From: Didymodactylos carnosus
Taxonomy: Eukaryota; Rotifera; Eurotatoria; Philodinida; Philodinidae
NCBI GenBank assembly: GCA_905250885.1
Contig: CAJNOQ010000744.1
Location: 1 to 42,133, forward strand
DNA: 42,133 nucleotides
Direction of reading: 5' to 3'
In this document: piece after piece, positions 10,380 through 24,501 of the stretch
How positions within the stretch are numbered: position 1 is the first letter of the stretch
Layout: each line of letters begins with the position of its first letter
The notes under the pieces: generated by a model
The model's input: the letters and a program-made list of their open reading frames with translations, nothing else
Databases searched by the model: none
What the model was told of the DNA's origin: nothing
Program-made: the position numbers and the translations under genes

Positions 10380-12249
10380 TTTTACTTATTATATCGTGAC
10401 TGTGTTTCCTATCAGCGGGTTCATCTCCGTAGGTGCTACTGTTCTGAAGTTAAATGTGGATGACATGGTTTTACCAATTATTTCTACTGTTTTCTGTTTT
10501 CTTTATTTATTATTTTCTGGTTACAATTACAGCAGATAGGGACCGATTTATAGATCTAGTTTGTGTTTATCTCCACTTTAGCTGAGCAGATGTGTATAGT
10601 GTATGTATTTGCTTCCTCACTCATAAACTATGATTAATAAAAAAAGAGCTGCAAGCTTACAGAGGGGATCAACAGAAAGCGATTGTGGAATGTGGAAGAC
10701 CCATTCATACCTGATCGAATCCACAATGAAAAATTTTATGAGAATCAATGAACGCACAGATAAAATCCTGATATGATAAAAAATTCTATGACTGGCATTC
10801 CAAGGGATTTCAGACGGACCGAATGTCTACCATTTCCAGTAAAATGGAAGTACTCTGTGTTCCATCAGAGGATATAGATTTGAACGACTAATGGTTAAAA
10901 CAGAATTATTAATCGATTATCATGCTGATAATTTATTGAAAGAAATGAAAAACAAATGAGATTCAACGGTTATCGAAAAACGCACAATTAACTGCAAGCG
11001 AACAGATTCGAGAGTCATACGAGCTAACTGTGACTATTTATGTTTATATTACAGTAATGGCTTTTCTATTGTTAAAATAAACATGTCAAAAAATTAATAA
11101 TTTGAAAGAAACATTCACTTAGTACAACATTACTGTAGGAGGTGATACTAGAAAACTTGGAAAAGATCATTTTGAATAACTGAATGTTTTATTCAGTCTT
11201 TCTCTTTGGCTTTTTGCTACAAAATGTTCCATATCCTTTTATCATTGTATCGTAAACGTATGACTACGTTCTCATCTTGTCAGTCTGAATATGATGATCA
11301 GAGCTAATTGGACTTGTGTTTTCGATAAAAAAGCTTAATATTTATAGGTGATATATTTCTGGTAATACTTGATCCGACGACAAATAGATGTTTTATTTTT
11401 GCTAAAATGGCACTGATCTTGCTCCTTGTTGTCCGCCAGACAAATATAAATATACACTTAAAAGACTACATCATGCATCTGAATAGATACACACAAATAC
11501 ACAAACGTATACAGATATTTATAATAATAATAATAGTAGCGTAGTGTGATGTAAACGAAATCGAGAGAGAAAGAGAGACATCAAAAGTCCAGAAATGTGA
11601 TTACATATAGATAGCGATAAACGTGACTTTCTCTCATTTTTAGGATAGAAACTCACATTCAGAATATGGTATGTATATAGACTACGTATAAAAGACGATT
11701 ATAGATGATGAGTCCGCGTTTGTTAGAAATATGTATTTTATGGCGTATATATGTGTGTGATTATCATCATGTTAATTGTACGAAGATAGAAAGAACGAAA
11801 GAAAAAAAAAAGTGCACGGGAATCTTCTTTTGTAGTAGATTATCCATATTCTTAGTATACACGAATTGTAGGCGGAAAGAACGAACAATGAACAAGAAAA
11901 TATTATAAGTCCCATACAATAATATCTCTTTTTTTTCCTTATTTCTTTACCTCGATTCTTTTGAACCACATATCTACTAAACAGAGAGTATAAACTATTG
12001 TTAGTATACGCGACAGAGCATTTTCGTACCATTTTCATCGCGCAATACAAGGTAAAGAACTATTTTTTCTTTTGAAAACAATATTTGAGTTAAAATAAAA
12101 AATTTTGAAGTTTGATTCCGTACGGCTCTCTTTCACATGCTAGAGGACGATCCTTGAAAACTTCAGTATTATCTCATTTCTTCTTTTACTATAGTTTTTT
12201 GGATAAAATTCGCGTGTATTTTATCTTTAATCAATTAAATAAAAGAGCA
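10380..12249. other. Upstream region of the myosin gene
   Basis: No protein-coding exon is recognised. A TATA-like motif (TATAAAAG, 11687-11694) and a splice-donor-like AAG|GTAAAG near 12049 suggest a promoter and a non-coding first exon with its intron reaching close to the ATG, but I cannot fix the transcription start. Confidence 0.35.
11687..11694 (+). promoter_or_regulatory. Candidate TATA box for the myosin gene
   Basis: TATAAAAG lies about 560 bp upstream of the myosin ATG. The distance would need a leader intron, for which a donor-like site at about 12049 and an AAAG acceptor just before the ATG are present. Confidence 0.3.
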
Positions 12250-15200
12250 ATGACGCTCCAAGGCATGGTCTTGGATCCAAACGATCCTGAATTACAAGAA
12301 TCAATGAAATATTTAACAATGACAATGGAAGAACGTAATAAACTTCAATCACAACCATTTGATGGAAAAAAAGCATGTTGGATACCTGATCCAAAGAAAT
12401 CATTTATTGACGCTGAAATAACGGGTATAAAAGGCGAAGAAGTAACAGTTAAAACAAGCAAAGGAGAAGTGAGTGACGTTAACTAATATGCTGTTCCATT
12501 ACTTATATTAAAATATCTTTTATAGAATGTTACATTAAAAAAAGATGATGTTCAACAAATGAATCCACCAAAATTTGACATGTGTGATGATATGGCAAAT
12601 TTAACATATTTAAATGATGCTTCAGTACTTCATAATTTACGCGAACGTTATAAAAATTGGTTAATTTATGTAAGTTTAAAATAGAACATTGAGGAGTAAT
12701 CATGCTCAATCTTGCTGTCTTTCTTTTCGTTTTAGACCTATTCAGGTTTATTTTGTGTGGCTATAAATCCTTATAAACGTTTACCAATTTATACAACGAA
12801 AGTTGTCTTAATGTATCGTGGAAAAAAACGTTCAGAAGTAGCACCACATTTATATGCTATTGCTGACCATGCTTATTCAAACATGCTAAGAGGTAATTAT
12901 TAACTATGTGTCGCTAGCCAAGACAGCAGTGTAACCTATAGTGGTACATAATAGCTGCTGGCTAATAGTCTAATAGCTATACGAGATTCATCAATTCCCA
13001 GACAACTACTTTTTAATTAACATATTTTTTCTTGCATGAAGAAAGAGGAAGAGTAATTACACTTCGTTGCAGTTTACGTCATTCATTCTCTATCTTGAAG
13101 CATAATCATCAGTATATATATATATATATATATAAAAGCTTAATCATTCTCTCATTTGCTCATCATAATAAATTCCAGATGTTTCTCTTATGTTATCAGC
13201 AGCAGTATTAAAGAGAAGCTTAATACATTTTTCTCGCTATTTCTCTTTGCGTTCAATAAACAATATCAACAACATCACGTCTTTGTTTTCTTCAGTTGAC
13301 TGAGTGAAGCAAACGAAGATTTATTGCTTTTCAACAGAAAAGTCTTATTCCACAAAAAACATTCATCGCAAGAAATCTGTGTTTTTACTTATTTTATTAT
13401 GAAAGTTGCATAACTGCGCAACGCAACTATGTATTATGAGGCTTGATAAATCTCCTCAATACAGATAGCTTGACGCGTTCTACAATTCGATTGAATTTAA
13501 ATCTACTAAATGGAAAGTATATGGAGAATCTATAGAGCTTTAGATCGGTTCTTAACAGTAACAAAGATCAGATTTGTGATGAGCATAAAAATTCTATGTT
13601 TTATCGAAAGTGGAAAGAGTAATTTGAGAACATTTCTTCGTCATTTCTTTACACTCTTTTTAATGGTGTTCAACAGAAAACTCACTCCAACTATCAAAAA
13701 ATTGCAGAAAAACTGCAATTATCTGATTCTTTGTCTCAAGTCAAAATTGAATAGCACAATAAAATTTAGTTCACTACTACTCCATACTTTCCCTATAGGG
13801 ATTGCCCTATTTGCTATACCACGCGGACATGAAGCTTTTTCTGAATGCGAATATGACCTTATGTTTTCCTAAAAGAGTTTCTGAGCCGAGAAAATCAGGT
13901 TTCATGTGAAAAACCATAGTGTTCTGAAAAACCTGGCGGACTGCTCAGAAACGTTTGTTCTAATTTGTGCTAAGTGTATTGATCTACAAACAAACATCAC
14001 TGTTAATTAAACGATAAAAGTGGTAAAAAAATCGCTTATCGTTTCGCAAGCGTAATCAATTAACGTTCAAGCCTACTAAGTCTGGTAGCTTTGCTATCTA
14101 TAGCAAGTCTCATTTCTCGATTCGAGAGCTGACAAGAGCCATCTTTTGGATCGAGATCTTGACTTAATAAGCGTTTAAATTTGGTTAATTGTTCTTATTT
14201 CTTGCAGCTTCTCAAGTGCAGAAGTTATATTTGCGTTTTCTCTTTTCTCTGATTTAGAAGAAATTAACGCTTTTATTAACTGTTTATTTGACTATATCAA
14301 TATCGACAGAATTCTAAATTGAAAGAGACTGCGAGAGAATTGATATGCTGATCGTACAGTTTAAAGCACAATATGTACATTATGCCCACAATATATCGAT
14401 ATTTCTATTGCTCATATTTAACAGATACTTTACAAAAAACTTAAAATTGTTTCTTTGTACGTCGTATATAGGTTAATGCTATACTTGAATCTTACAACAA
14501 CGCTAAACCACTAGAAGCTATCATTCTTCTTAATTTGTAAGTTATATATCCAGATCAGACATATGTATGCATAAAAAATACAGCCTTCAATATATTTTAT
14601 TTATATTTTGCTTAATTTATCAAATTTTCTCAGATATATTCTTTGCACTTCTAATTTTGTGCTTTGCCATCAATTATTCGTGCAGCAGCAAGCAATTCAC
14701 TCATCCACACATGAAGTTACTGCTTTTTTTCCTATGGATACGGTTCCCCTCTTACAGATAGGGAAAGCAGATTCGTCCTTCAGACTATGTGATAGTGTCT
14801 CAACTTCAGCGATCGCAGTCAGGGCGGTAGGAGCAGCCCGGAAAATGTAGCAGCGGCATAAAAAGCTAGTCAACTTTTCTGTGTTAATCTTCTGCGTAGA
14901 CATCCAAATACGAGTATAGTCTCTTATATTACTTGGAAGTCTGTTTTTCTTCCCTAAGTATTTGACGTCTGACTGGTTTATTTTATTGGAGCGAAAAGTG
15001 AAGCAGACGCAGATAAAATCATTCTATTTTCGCTCCATTACTTTCCGCGAGATATTTTTATAAGGTTTTCGGCGCAATTCCAGCCTCTCCTAGTCGAAAA
15101 ACAATCGGATTGCCTGCTCAGCTTAATACCAGCTCGTCTAACTAGCTTTCTTATATTTAACACAAAAAGCTAAACCAAAATTGCATGTTGCAACCAATAA

Positions 15201-18200
15201 TCTCATGAGTTCATAACAGTCTCTTCATATTTTCTCTAAATACTTTAGAACGGGAAAATCAATCTATGTTGATTACTGGTGAAAGTGGTGCTGGAAAAAC
15301 TGAAAATACTAAAAAAGTCATTCAATATTTCGCCTATGTCGCTGCAGCTAGTGTTAAGAAAGAAGGAGAAAAGGTAACATAGATTAGACATTTGCGATTA
15401 GAATCTACTTATAAACCTGATTCACCATTTTGTTATTCTCTTTCTCCTTTCAACCACATACAGCAAGCAAATTTAGAAGATCAAATTGTACAGTCGAATC
15501 CTGTACTTGAAGCATTTGGAAATGCTAAAACTAGTAGAAATAATAATTCTTCAAGATTCGTAAGTTCAAATATAATCATGAGCACACATTAATGAAACAC
15601 CGAAAATTATTGTACTTGCACACAATTAAATTCACACACCAAGCATTCTTTTCATCTTTTTTAACTTTAGGAGTGTGATTAAGAATTATGAATATGATAA
15701 TGATTTTTGTATATAGTTGTCACATATGCATGTTGCATTATCGATCAAGATATATTTTATTTTTGTTGTTGGTATTGTAATATAGCACGTAAATCTTGAG
15801 CATCAATTAGTACATCAAATTCAGTTCTCGAGGTTTTTGGTAATGCACTAAAAGTAAGTATATATCGTCGAGCTTAAATAAACAATAGGAACGTTAGTTA
15901 ATTAATTGCAACTGAAGTAACTTAAATTAATATCTTCACGTATGAAAAACAAAATTGTCTGTTAAACTTTTGACTTTGAAAAAATTTTTATTTTAAAGAT
16001 TTTTCAAAAAGTAATCATCATACTTTTGTCGAATAGATAGTATATTTCTATGGGTGGTCATATAACCAAACTTGACCTGTTGGATTAGAAAAAGTGCAGA
16101 TCTGTTTTGAAAGACAGTAGATGTTTCAAAGTTGACGTTATGTTCTTCTGCTATATAAATATGTACTTCGGTAATACTTCTTTTCTTTGAGTGGATCGCA
16201 CTATAAGATTTTATTTGACTTTGCATGTAAATGTGTATTGTATGAATGTTTCTTTTGCACCTATCCAATTCACATACAGAAAAAGAAGAAGTCTGGTTCT
16301 ATGTGCGGATACTTGTCTTTCGCTACCATCTTTTTATTTATAGGGTAAATTTATTCGTATACATTTTGGTGCCCAAGGCAAAATTGCAGGTGCTGATATT
16401 GAAGTTTATTTATTAGAAAAAGCTCGCGTCATTTTTCAACAACCAGCTGAAAGAAATTATCATATTTTCTATCAGTTATGTTCAAATGCATTTCCAGAAT
16501 ATCATAGTAAGAACCTCTACTGTAACGTATATAATTAAAACAATTAAACAAACCTTCTATTTTCTAGAGGAACTTTTATTAATGAACGATCCAGGAAAAT
16601 ATCATTATGTTGCTCAAGGCATGTTAACAATTGAAAATGTTGATGATGCCGAAGAAATGAGAATAACAGATGAAGCATTTGATGTATTGGGTTTTACAAA
16701 AGAAGAAAAACTAAATATGTACCGTTGTACGGCAGCTATAATGCATTTTGGTAATTCAAAGTGGAAACAACGACCTAGAGAAGAACAAGCAGAAGCAGAT
16801 GGTACCGAAGATTGTGAAAAAGTTGCCTTTTTATTGGGCGTTGAAGCAGTCGATTTAATCAAGGGTTTATTAAAACCACGTATCAAAGTATGATACCATA
16901 TTTGTACGCATTATAATGTGAAGAATATGTTTATTTTTTCTTAAAATATAGGTTGGTACTGAATATGTAAACAAGGGTCAAAATAAAGATCAAGTTGTTA
17001 ATTCAATTGGAGCATTATCAAAATCAATTTATTATCGTATGTTTTGTTGGCTAGTTGAACGTGTCAACGTTACATTAGATGTTAAAGCAAAACGTCAATA
17101 TTTTATTGGTGTTTTGGATATTGCTGGTTTCGAAATTTTTGATGTAAGTTAAATAAATCTCTTAAATTATTAAGTCCCCAAGGTTTTAGTATTTAATTTT
17201 CGGTCAACTACTTATAAAAATGGATTATATGAAACCTCGATATGACTTTCTTAAGCTCGAGAAAAATTACTTTTCATTTTTAAAAAAGTTAAGTTTTTAT
17301 CAATTAAATTTAAAATTAAAATTTGAAAAAAGTTATTTTTTTCAAAATTCTAGTTAGAAACCAAAGATCAAACATATCTAAGTTTAGACCATCAAGTTTG
17401 AGGAAGTTGAGACAGAAAATGAGTTCAGATGGTGATGAAAATCAAAAATGACTAAGAAAATGAGCCTGAAATCCCAGCAGAATATGACCTTTCGTTTTGT
17501 ACCATCAGCAGTAGCCTACAGTTTAAAAAATAATTTCTTCCACTGACAGAATTTGAAAGAGCACACCTTTCTACATATTTCTGAAAAATTGTTCAATAAA
17601 AAGCTTTTCCTAAAGTACCCAAAAAGCTTAAATTAAAAAGTTTAATTTTTTTGAAAATATTTTTCATTATTTAAGTATCACGGCTAGCATAAAACATAAA
17701 CAAAATATTTTTTTTTTACTATTCGATAGCTAATTTAATTCTCTATAATCGATATAAGATTAGGTTTTCTTTTAAAGAATGCTTCCTGAGTTTGTTATTA
17801 TTATTATAACGCCAATATCCATTCAAATGGACATTGGGCTATAAAAGATTAATTTCATTGTAAATTTGCATTTTTATTTCATCTCTAGTATAACGGTTTT
17901 GAACAATTATGTATTAATTATACAAATGAACGTCTTCAACAGTTTTTTAATCATCATATGTTCGTCTTAGAACAAGAGGAGTATAAAAAAGAAGGTATTC
18001 AATGGGAATTTATTGATTTTGGAATGGATTTACAAGCGTGTATTGATTTAATTGAAAAGGTAATTCTCGACATTCATCTTTATCGATTGAAATATTTTTA
18101 ATTAATTTTAATTAATTAGAAAAAGTCTTACATTAAATTTATTGAAACTAATTTTCTTAAGATTAAAATTTATTTAATTTATTTATTTGAATTAGATTAT

Positions 18201-21200
18201 TTTAATCTGAAGAAAATTAGTTTCAATGAATTTAATATGAGACTTTTTCTAATTAATTTAAATTAACTAAAAATGTTTTAATGGGTCGAATCCTCGGTTG
18301 TTGTTTTTTCTACCTGTAATTACCTATTATTCTAGCCAATGGGCATATTATCTATTCTTGAAGAAGAATGTATTGTACCAAAAGCCACTGATAAAACATT
18401 CGTTGAAAAATTATACAATAATCATCTTGGAAAACATCCACAATTTGGTAAACCAAAACCATTAAAAGTACGCACGCAACTCTTGATTTAGACAAATCTA
18501 AAATGTATCATCGTTTGATCATATACATTTTCTAGGGCAAAGTTGAAGCACACTTTGACATTCATCATTATGCTGGCTCTGTGCCTTATACAGCAACAAG
18601 TTGGCTAGAAAAAAATAAAGATCCAATTAATACAACTGTTGCTGCACTATTTTCAAAATCGAAAAATCCAATGCTATGTCATTTATATATGGATGTAGCA
18701 GCTGAAGAAGACGATAAAGCCTCAGGTGGTAAAGGTGGTGTTGGTAAAGGTAAAAAAGGAGGCAGTATGCAGACAATATCAGCTACTCATAGAGTAAGTA
18801 CACTAGAGTCGATTTATTTTCAATTCAAACTTTAATAATTTTTTTATTTCTAGGAACAATTGAATAAACTTATGGTTAATTTAAGACAAACTCATCCTCA
18901 TTTTGTTCGTTGTATTATTCCCAATGAAGTTAAAACGGGTGGTAGGCATTCATTTATAACTTTTTTTTTAGGTCGATTTGTCTCTTACTCATATTTTACT
19001 TTTTATTCTAGGTATACTCGATTCACATTTGGTTTTACATCAACTTCATTGTAATGGTGTATTAGAAGGTATTCGTATCTGTCGTAAAGGATTTCCAAAT
19101 CGTATGATTTATTCTGAATTTAAACAACGTTATACTATATTAGCACCAAATGCTATACCCAAGGGATTTGTTGATGCTAAAAAAGCAACTGAATATACTC
19201 TTAAAGATATTGTTTTAAGTGAAGAATTATATCGTTGTGGTATAACAAAAGTATTTTTCAAAGCTGGTGTTCTTGGTCAATTAGAAGATATGCGTGATGC
19301 TGCATTATCAAAAATTATTACCATATTACAAGGTCAAATACGTGGTTATGTTATGCGTAAAGAATATAAAAAAATGCTTGATCAACGTATGGCATTATCA
19401 ATATTACAACGAAATATAAGAAAATATATTTCTATTCGTAATTGGCCATGGTGGAAATTGTATACAAAAGTAAAACCATTATTAAGTGTAGCAAGACAAG
19501 AAGAAGAAATGAAAAAATTAGAAGAAGAATTTATAAAATTAAAAGAATCATTAGAAAAAGAAGAAAAATTACGAAAAGAAATTGAAGAAAGTAATGCAAA
19601 ATTAAATAAAGATAAAAATGATATGTATTTGACATTGGAAGCGGAAAGAGCAAATACAAATAGTGCTGAAGAACGTTTACAAAAATTAGTTTCACAAAAA
19701 GCTGATTTAGAACAACAGGTAGAGATTGTTTATCTCATCTTTATAATTTTGTCATTTTTTATTTTGTTTATAATAATAGATAAAAGATATGGAAGAACAT
19801 ATTAGAGAAGAAGAAGAAGCATCAACCGAATTACAAAATAAACGTAAAAAACTTGAACATGATATTGATGCATTGAAAAAAGATATTGACGATATGAGAT
19901 TAAATTTACAAAAAGCCGAAAATGAATGTAAAACACGTGATAATCAAATACATACTTTACAAGATGAAATGGCTCAAGTATGTTCAATAAATTCTTATTC
20001 AGAGTATCTTATCCTCTAGAAAATTCAAAACAAACTAACAACTCAAAATTTATTTAAATTGAGCTGAAATTTCTAATACAAACTCTATGGATGGGATCTC
20101 GCGAACTATCACATTGCTTTTTCAGCCAAACCTAGTGGGTTCTAGGTGATCAACTATGCTGGATTCGAATATCATAGTGGTAGCTGCCTTGGGGCCTTCA
20201 GACAGCGTTTTTCTGGAAAACCGGTTTTTCAAAAACTCTAAGAAGTAACCAAAACCTTTCTTAATAAAGCATAATTGTAGCCCGCACATTTCTGATTAAA
20301 ACGAGACATTTCTCATCTCTACAGGACCTTTCTTTGCAAAGTTATAGAGTTTACAAGAAAAGCCCTAAATGTTCATTGTCAGCTCAAAGCTACAGAAATA
20401 AGAAGAAGGGCTTTTCTTGTAAATTCTCTAACTTTGCAAAGAAAGGTCATGTAGAGCTGGGAGACGTCTCATTTTAATCAGAAATGTGTGGGCTACAATC
20501 ATACCTCATTAAGAAAAGTTTTAGTTACTTTTTAGAGTTTTTGAAAAACTGGTTTTCCAGAAAATCCCTCCCTGAATGTCCCTAGGTAGCTACCACTATG
20601 ATATTCCAATTCAGCATAGTTGATAACCTATAATCCACCAGATTTGGCTGACAAAGCGATGTGACAGTTCTTGAGATCCCGTCGTAAGAAGTTAGATCTC
20701 TAATTGAAAGTTATCATATTCTCTCAGTTATTTTATTCTCTTTTTTTGCTTTCAATTTTAATAGCAAGATGAAACAATTGCTAAATTGACACGAGAGAAG
20801 AAACGTTTAGAAGAACAAAATACAAAAACTACCGAAGAATTACAAACTGAAGAAGATAAAGTAAATCATTTGAATAAATTAAAAGCAAAATTGGAACAAT
20901 CATTGGATGAATTAGAAGATAATTTAGAACGTGAAAAGAAAAATCGTACTGATTTAGAAAAATTAAAACGAAAATTGGAAACAGATATCCGAACATTACA
21001 AGCCAATATAGAAGATCTTGAACGTAAAAATTTTTGAAATATAAAATAAAAAAAAAATTTCAGTTTTTATTTTTAATATTCATTCATTTGAGTTTAGATG
21101 TTCGACGTGAATTAGAAGAAGGTTTAAAACGTAAAGATCAAGAAATTCAACAAATGAGTGGTCGTTTAGAAGATGAACAAGGACATGCATCGACTTTAGG

Positions 21201-24200
21201 TAAAAAAATTAAAGAACTTCAAGCAAGAATTGAAGAATTAGAAGAAGAAATAGAAACAGAACGTCAATCAAGAGGAAAAACTGAAAAACAACGAGCTGAT
21301 TTAGCACGTGAAATTGATGAAATGAATGATCGTTTGGGTAATTCGTAATGGATATTATTGTGAATTGTCTCATATAAAACAATTTGAATATGTTTTTTAG
21401 AGGAGGCTGGCGGTGCAACATCGACACAGGTTGAAATGAATAAAAAACGTGAAAGTGAATTAGCCAGATTAAGAAGAGATTTAGAGGAAGCTAATCTTCA
21501 ACATGAAGCAACAGCTGCTCAATTGAGAAAGAAAAATCAAGATGCAGTTAATGAAATGGGAGAACAAAGTAAGTTTTAAATATTTAACATGCTACGTGAT
21601 AGTAAATATAATTTCCAAAGTCAATGGAGAATTTATACAAAATATGAATCTTCTTTTAATTCAATTTATTAGAAAAAAGTAGACAAATTTTACTTTTTTT
21701 AATTATAACTAACTAATTTACTATTTTTCTTTAGTTGATCAATTGCAAAAATTAAAAAATAAATTAGAAAAAGAGAAACAACAAGTCAAAAGTGAATTAG
21801 ATGATTTACATATACAAATTGACCATGTTACCAAAGGTAAATTAACTGCTGAAAAATTATCAAAACAATTAGAACAACAACTAGGTGAAATGCAAACAAA
21901 ATTAGATGATCATACTAAACAAATAAATGATTTTAATTATCAAAAATCAAAATTATTGTCAGAAAATTCAGATTTATTAAAACAATTAGAAGATGTTGAA
22001 CATCAAGTTGGCTCATTGACAAAATCTAAAACGAGTTTAGAATCACAAGTCGATGAAGCAAAACGTGCTTTAGAAGAAGAGATACGTAGTAAAAATGTTA
22101 TAGGTAAGAATATTCTCTTATAATCAATTTTAATTTTAATTATAAAACATATTACGACTCATTTTAGCCTCTCAATTACGTAATTTAACAGCTGATTTAG
22201 ATCAAGCTAAAGAACAATTAGATGAAGAACAAGAAAGTAAATCAGAATTACAACGTCAAGTTACAAAATTAAGTGGTGAAACTCATCAATGGCGTGCAAG
22301 ATTTGAATGTGAGGGTGTAGCACGTGCAGAAGAATTAGAAGAAGCTAAACGTAAATTAGCAGCAAAATTATCGGAAGCTGAGGAACAAGTTCGTAAAAGA
22401 AACTACTGATTAGTTAAAGGATGTATTTCAATAATTTGTTTTCATTTTTTATTTTCAGGTTGAAGCTGCGTTAAACAAATGTAATTCATTGGAAAAAGTA
22501 AAAGCCCGTTTACAAGGCGAAGTCGAAGATTTAATGGTCGATGTTGAACGTGCTAATGCCAGTAAGTAATTTCATATCTTCTTTATAACTATCTCAACTA
22601 ACAGTGTTCTTATTTCATTGAAAAAACAAAAATAGATGCATCAGCTATGGATAAAAAACAAAAACAATTTGATAAATTAATCAATGAATGGAAACAAAAA
22701 TGTGAAGATATTACAATGGAATTAGAAGTATCGCAAAAAGAAGCACGTCAATATTCTACAGAATTATTTAAATTTAAAACACAATATGAAGAATCACATG
22801 AACAAATTGAAGCATTAAGAAAGGAAAATAAAACGTTATCAGATGAAATTAAAGATCTTATCGATCAATTGAGTGAAGGTGGTAAGTCTGTACATGAATT
22901 AGATAAAGCAAGAAAACGTTTAGAAATAGAAAAAGAAGAATTACAAGCAGCTCTAGAAGAAGCTGAATCAACATTGGAACAAGAAGAAGCCAAAGTTCTA
23001 CGTACACAAATGGAATTATCAACAGTTAGACAAGAAATAGATCGTCGAATACAAGAGAAAGAAGAAGAATTTGAAAATACAAGACGTAATCATCAACGAG
23101 CATTAGATTCAATGCAAGCAAGGTAAGTTGACAGAGTCATATACTCCTACCCAGAAAATTGATTTATTTTTTTAATTTGTTTCTATTATTTAGTCTCGAA
23201 GCTGAATCACGTTCAAAACATGAAGCTCTTAAACAAAAGAAAAAATTAGAATCTGGTATTAATGAATTAGAAATTGCTCTTGATCATTCAAATCGTACAA
23301 ATGCTGATTTACAAAAATCGATTAAAAGAATGCAACAATCTGTATCAGATCTACAAGTACAAGTTGAAGAAGAACAACGACAACGTGATGAAGCTAGAGA
23401 AACAGCGGCCACTGCTGAACGTCGGGCTAATTTAATTGTCGGTGAATTAGAAGAATTACGAACAACATTGGAACAAGCTGAACGTGCACGAAAAGTAGCT
23501 GAAAATGAATTACATGAAGCAGTTGATCGTGTTTCTGAATTAAGTACTCATAATGCTACTTTATCATCACAACGTCGACAATTAGAAGCGACAGTGGTTG
23601 CTATGCAAGCTGATCTGGATGAAGCTATAGCCGAATTAAAAAATAGTGAAGAACGATCGAAGAAAGCTGGTAAGTGTAAGAATTAATATAGACGAAAAAT
23701 TCTGTAGTCATTTTCTATTTGCAGGTGCTGATGCTGCTCGATTAGCTGAAGAATTACGACAAGAACAAGAACATGCTCTACATATCGAACGTTTAAGAAA
23801 AAGTCTAGAACAACAAGTTAAAGATCTTCAAACACGTTTAGATGAAGCCGAAGGCAATGCACTTAAAGGAGGAAAACGTATCATTGCTAAACTTGAACAA
23901 CGAGTAAGTGTTTTATAACATACTTATACACTGTTTTATTAGTAATATAATCTTTCCTTTGATTTAGATTCATGAACTTGAAGGTGAAAATGAAATGGAA
24001 CAACATCGTCATGCCGAAACACTCAAAGAATTACGTAAAAATGATCGACGTTTGAAAGAATTAGCATTTCAAGCTGAAGAAGATCGTAAAGATCAATTAC
24101 GTTTACAAGATTTAGTAGAAAAATTACAAAATAAAACAAAAATTTATAAACGACAAGTTGAAGAAGCAGAAGAGATAGCTTCTTTAAATTTAGCCAAATA

Positions 24201-24501
24201 TCGTAAAGTACAATCAGAATTAGGTATAAACTTATCTTCAATAATCAATAACAATCATAAGTTATTTTTTGTTCAATTACAGAGGATTCTGCTGAACGAG
24301 CAGATATTGCTGAAAATCAATTAGCAAAATTACGTGCAAAAAATCGATCTACAATATCGGCAAGTAGATCATCGCCAATGGTAAGTATCAACAAAAGCTT
24401 ACCATAGCTAAGCTTATAATATTTTTCGTTTTTAGCGTGAATTTCGTGAAAGTACACGACAAGCAAGCTTAGTTCGTGCATCCTCCGTACGACCACGTTA
24501 A
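12250..24501 (+). CDS. Muscle-type myosin II heavy chain (26 exons, 1963 aa)
   Basis: Actin-based motor and thick-filament protein. Exons: 12250-12468, 12526-12669, 12736-12892, 15249-15373, 15464-15559, 16344-16506, 16568-16887, 16952-17143, 17889-18059, 18336-18467, 18536-18793, 18854-18941, 19012-19718, 19780-19977, 20765-21023, 21098-21337, 21401-21568, 21735-22103, 22168-22388, 22459-22561, 22636-23122, 23194-23669, 23725-23903, 23968-24223, 24283-24380, 24436-24501. Total 5892 nt, all phases consistent. Motor: P-loop GESGAGKT (184-191), switch I NNNSSRF (241-247), switch II DIAGFE (464-469), Gly/Lys-rich loop 2 (~632-651), reactive cysteines C702 and C712, converter, light-chain neck ending NWPWWKLY and the junction proline near 844. 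The tail is a continuous heptad coiled coil. A short Ser/Arg-rich end (RASSVRPR) has its own exon. The donor of exon 19 (GTTCGT) is the weakest. Length fits striated/muscle myosin (about 1930-1960). Confidence 0.96.
13112..13134. repeat. (TA)n microsatellite in myosin intron 3
   Basis: About eleven TA dinucleotides in a row inside the 2.36-kb third intron. Confidence 0.9.
18092..18281. repeat. Palindromic element in myosin intron 9
   Basis: The intron 18060-18335 is largely an inverted repeat: TTAATTAGAAAAAGTCTTAC and TTGAAACTAATTTTCTTAAG on the left recur inverted on the right (GAAAATTAGTTTCAATGAAT, GACTTTTTCTAATTAATT). The arms are roughly 75 bp around a short AT-rich centre. Confidence 0.8.
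20092..20682. repeat. Large palindromic element in myosin intron 14
   Basis: The 787-nt intron 19978-20764 holds two inverted arms of about 275 bp (20092-20367 and 20406-20682) joined by a loop of about 38 nt. Shared segments include GGGATCTC at the ends, AAACCGGTTTTTCAAAAACT, CTTTGCAAAG and TTTACAAGAAAAGCCCT next to the loop. It has no ORF and behaves like a non-autonomous foldback transposon. Confidence 0.85.

Noticed and set aside
13510-13872. 120-codon frame in myosin intron 3
   Set aside because: No family similarity and no conserved pattern; best explained as chance in a 2.3-kb intron.
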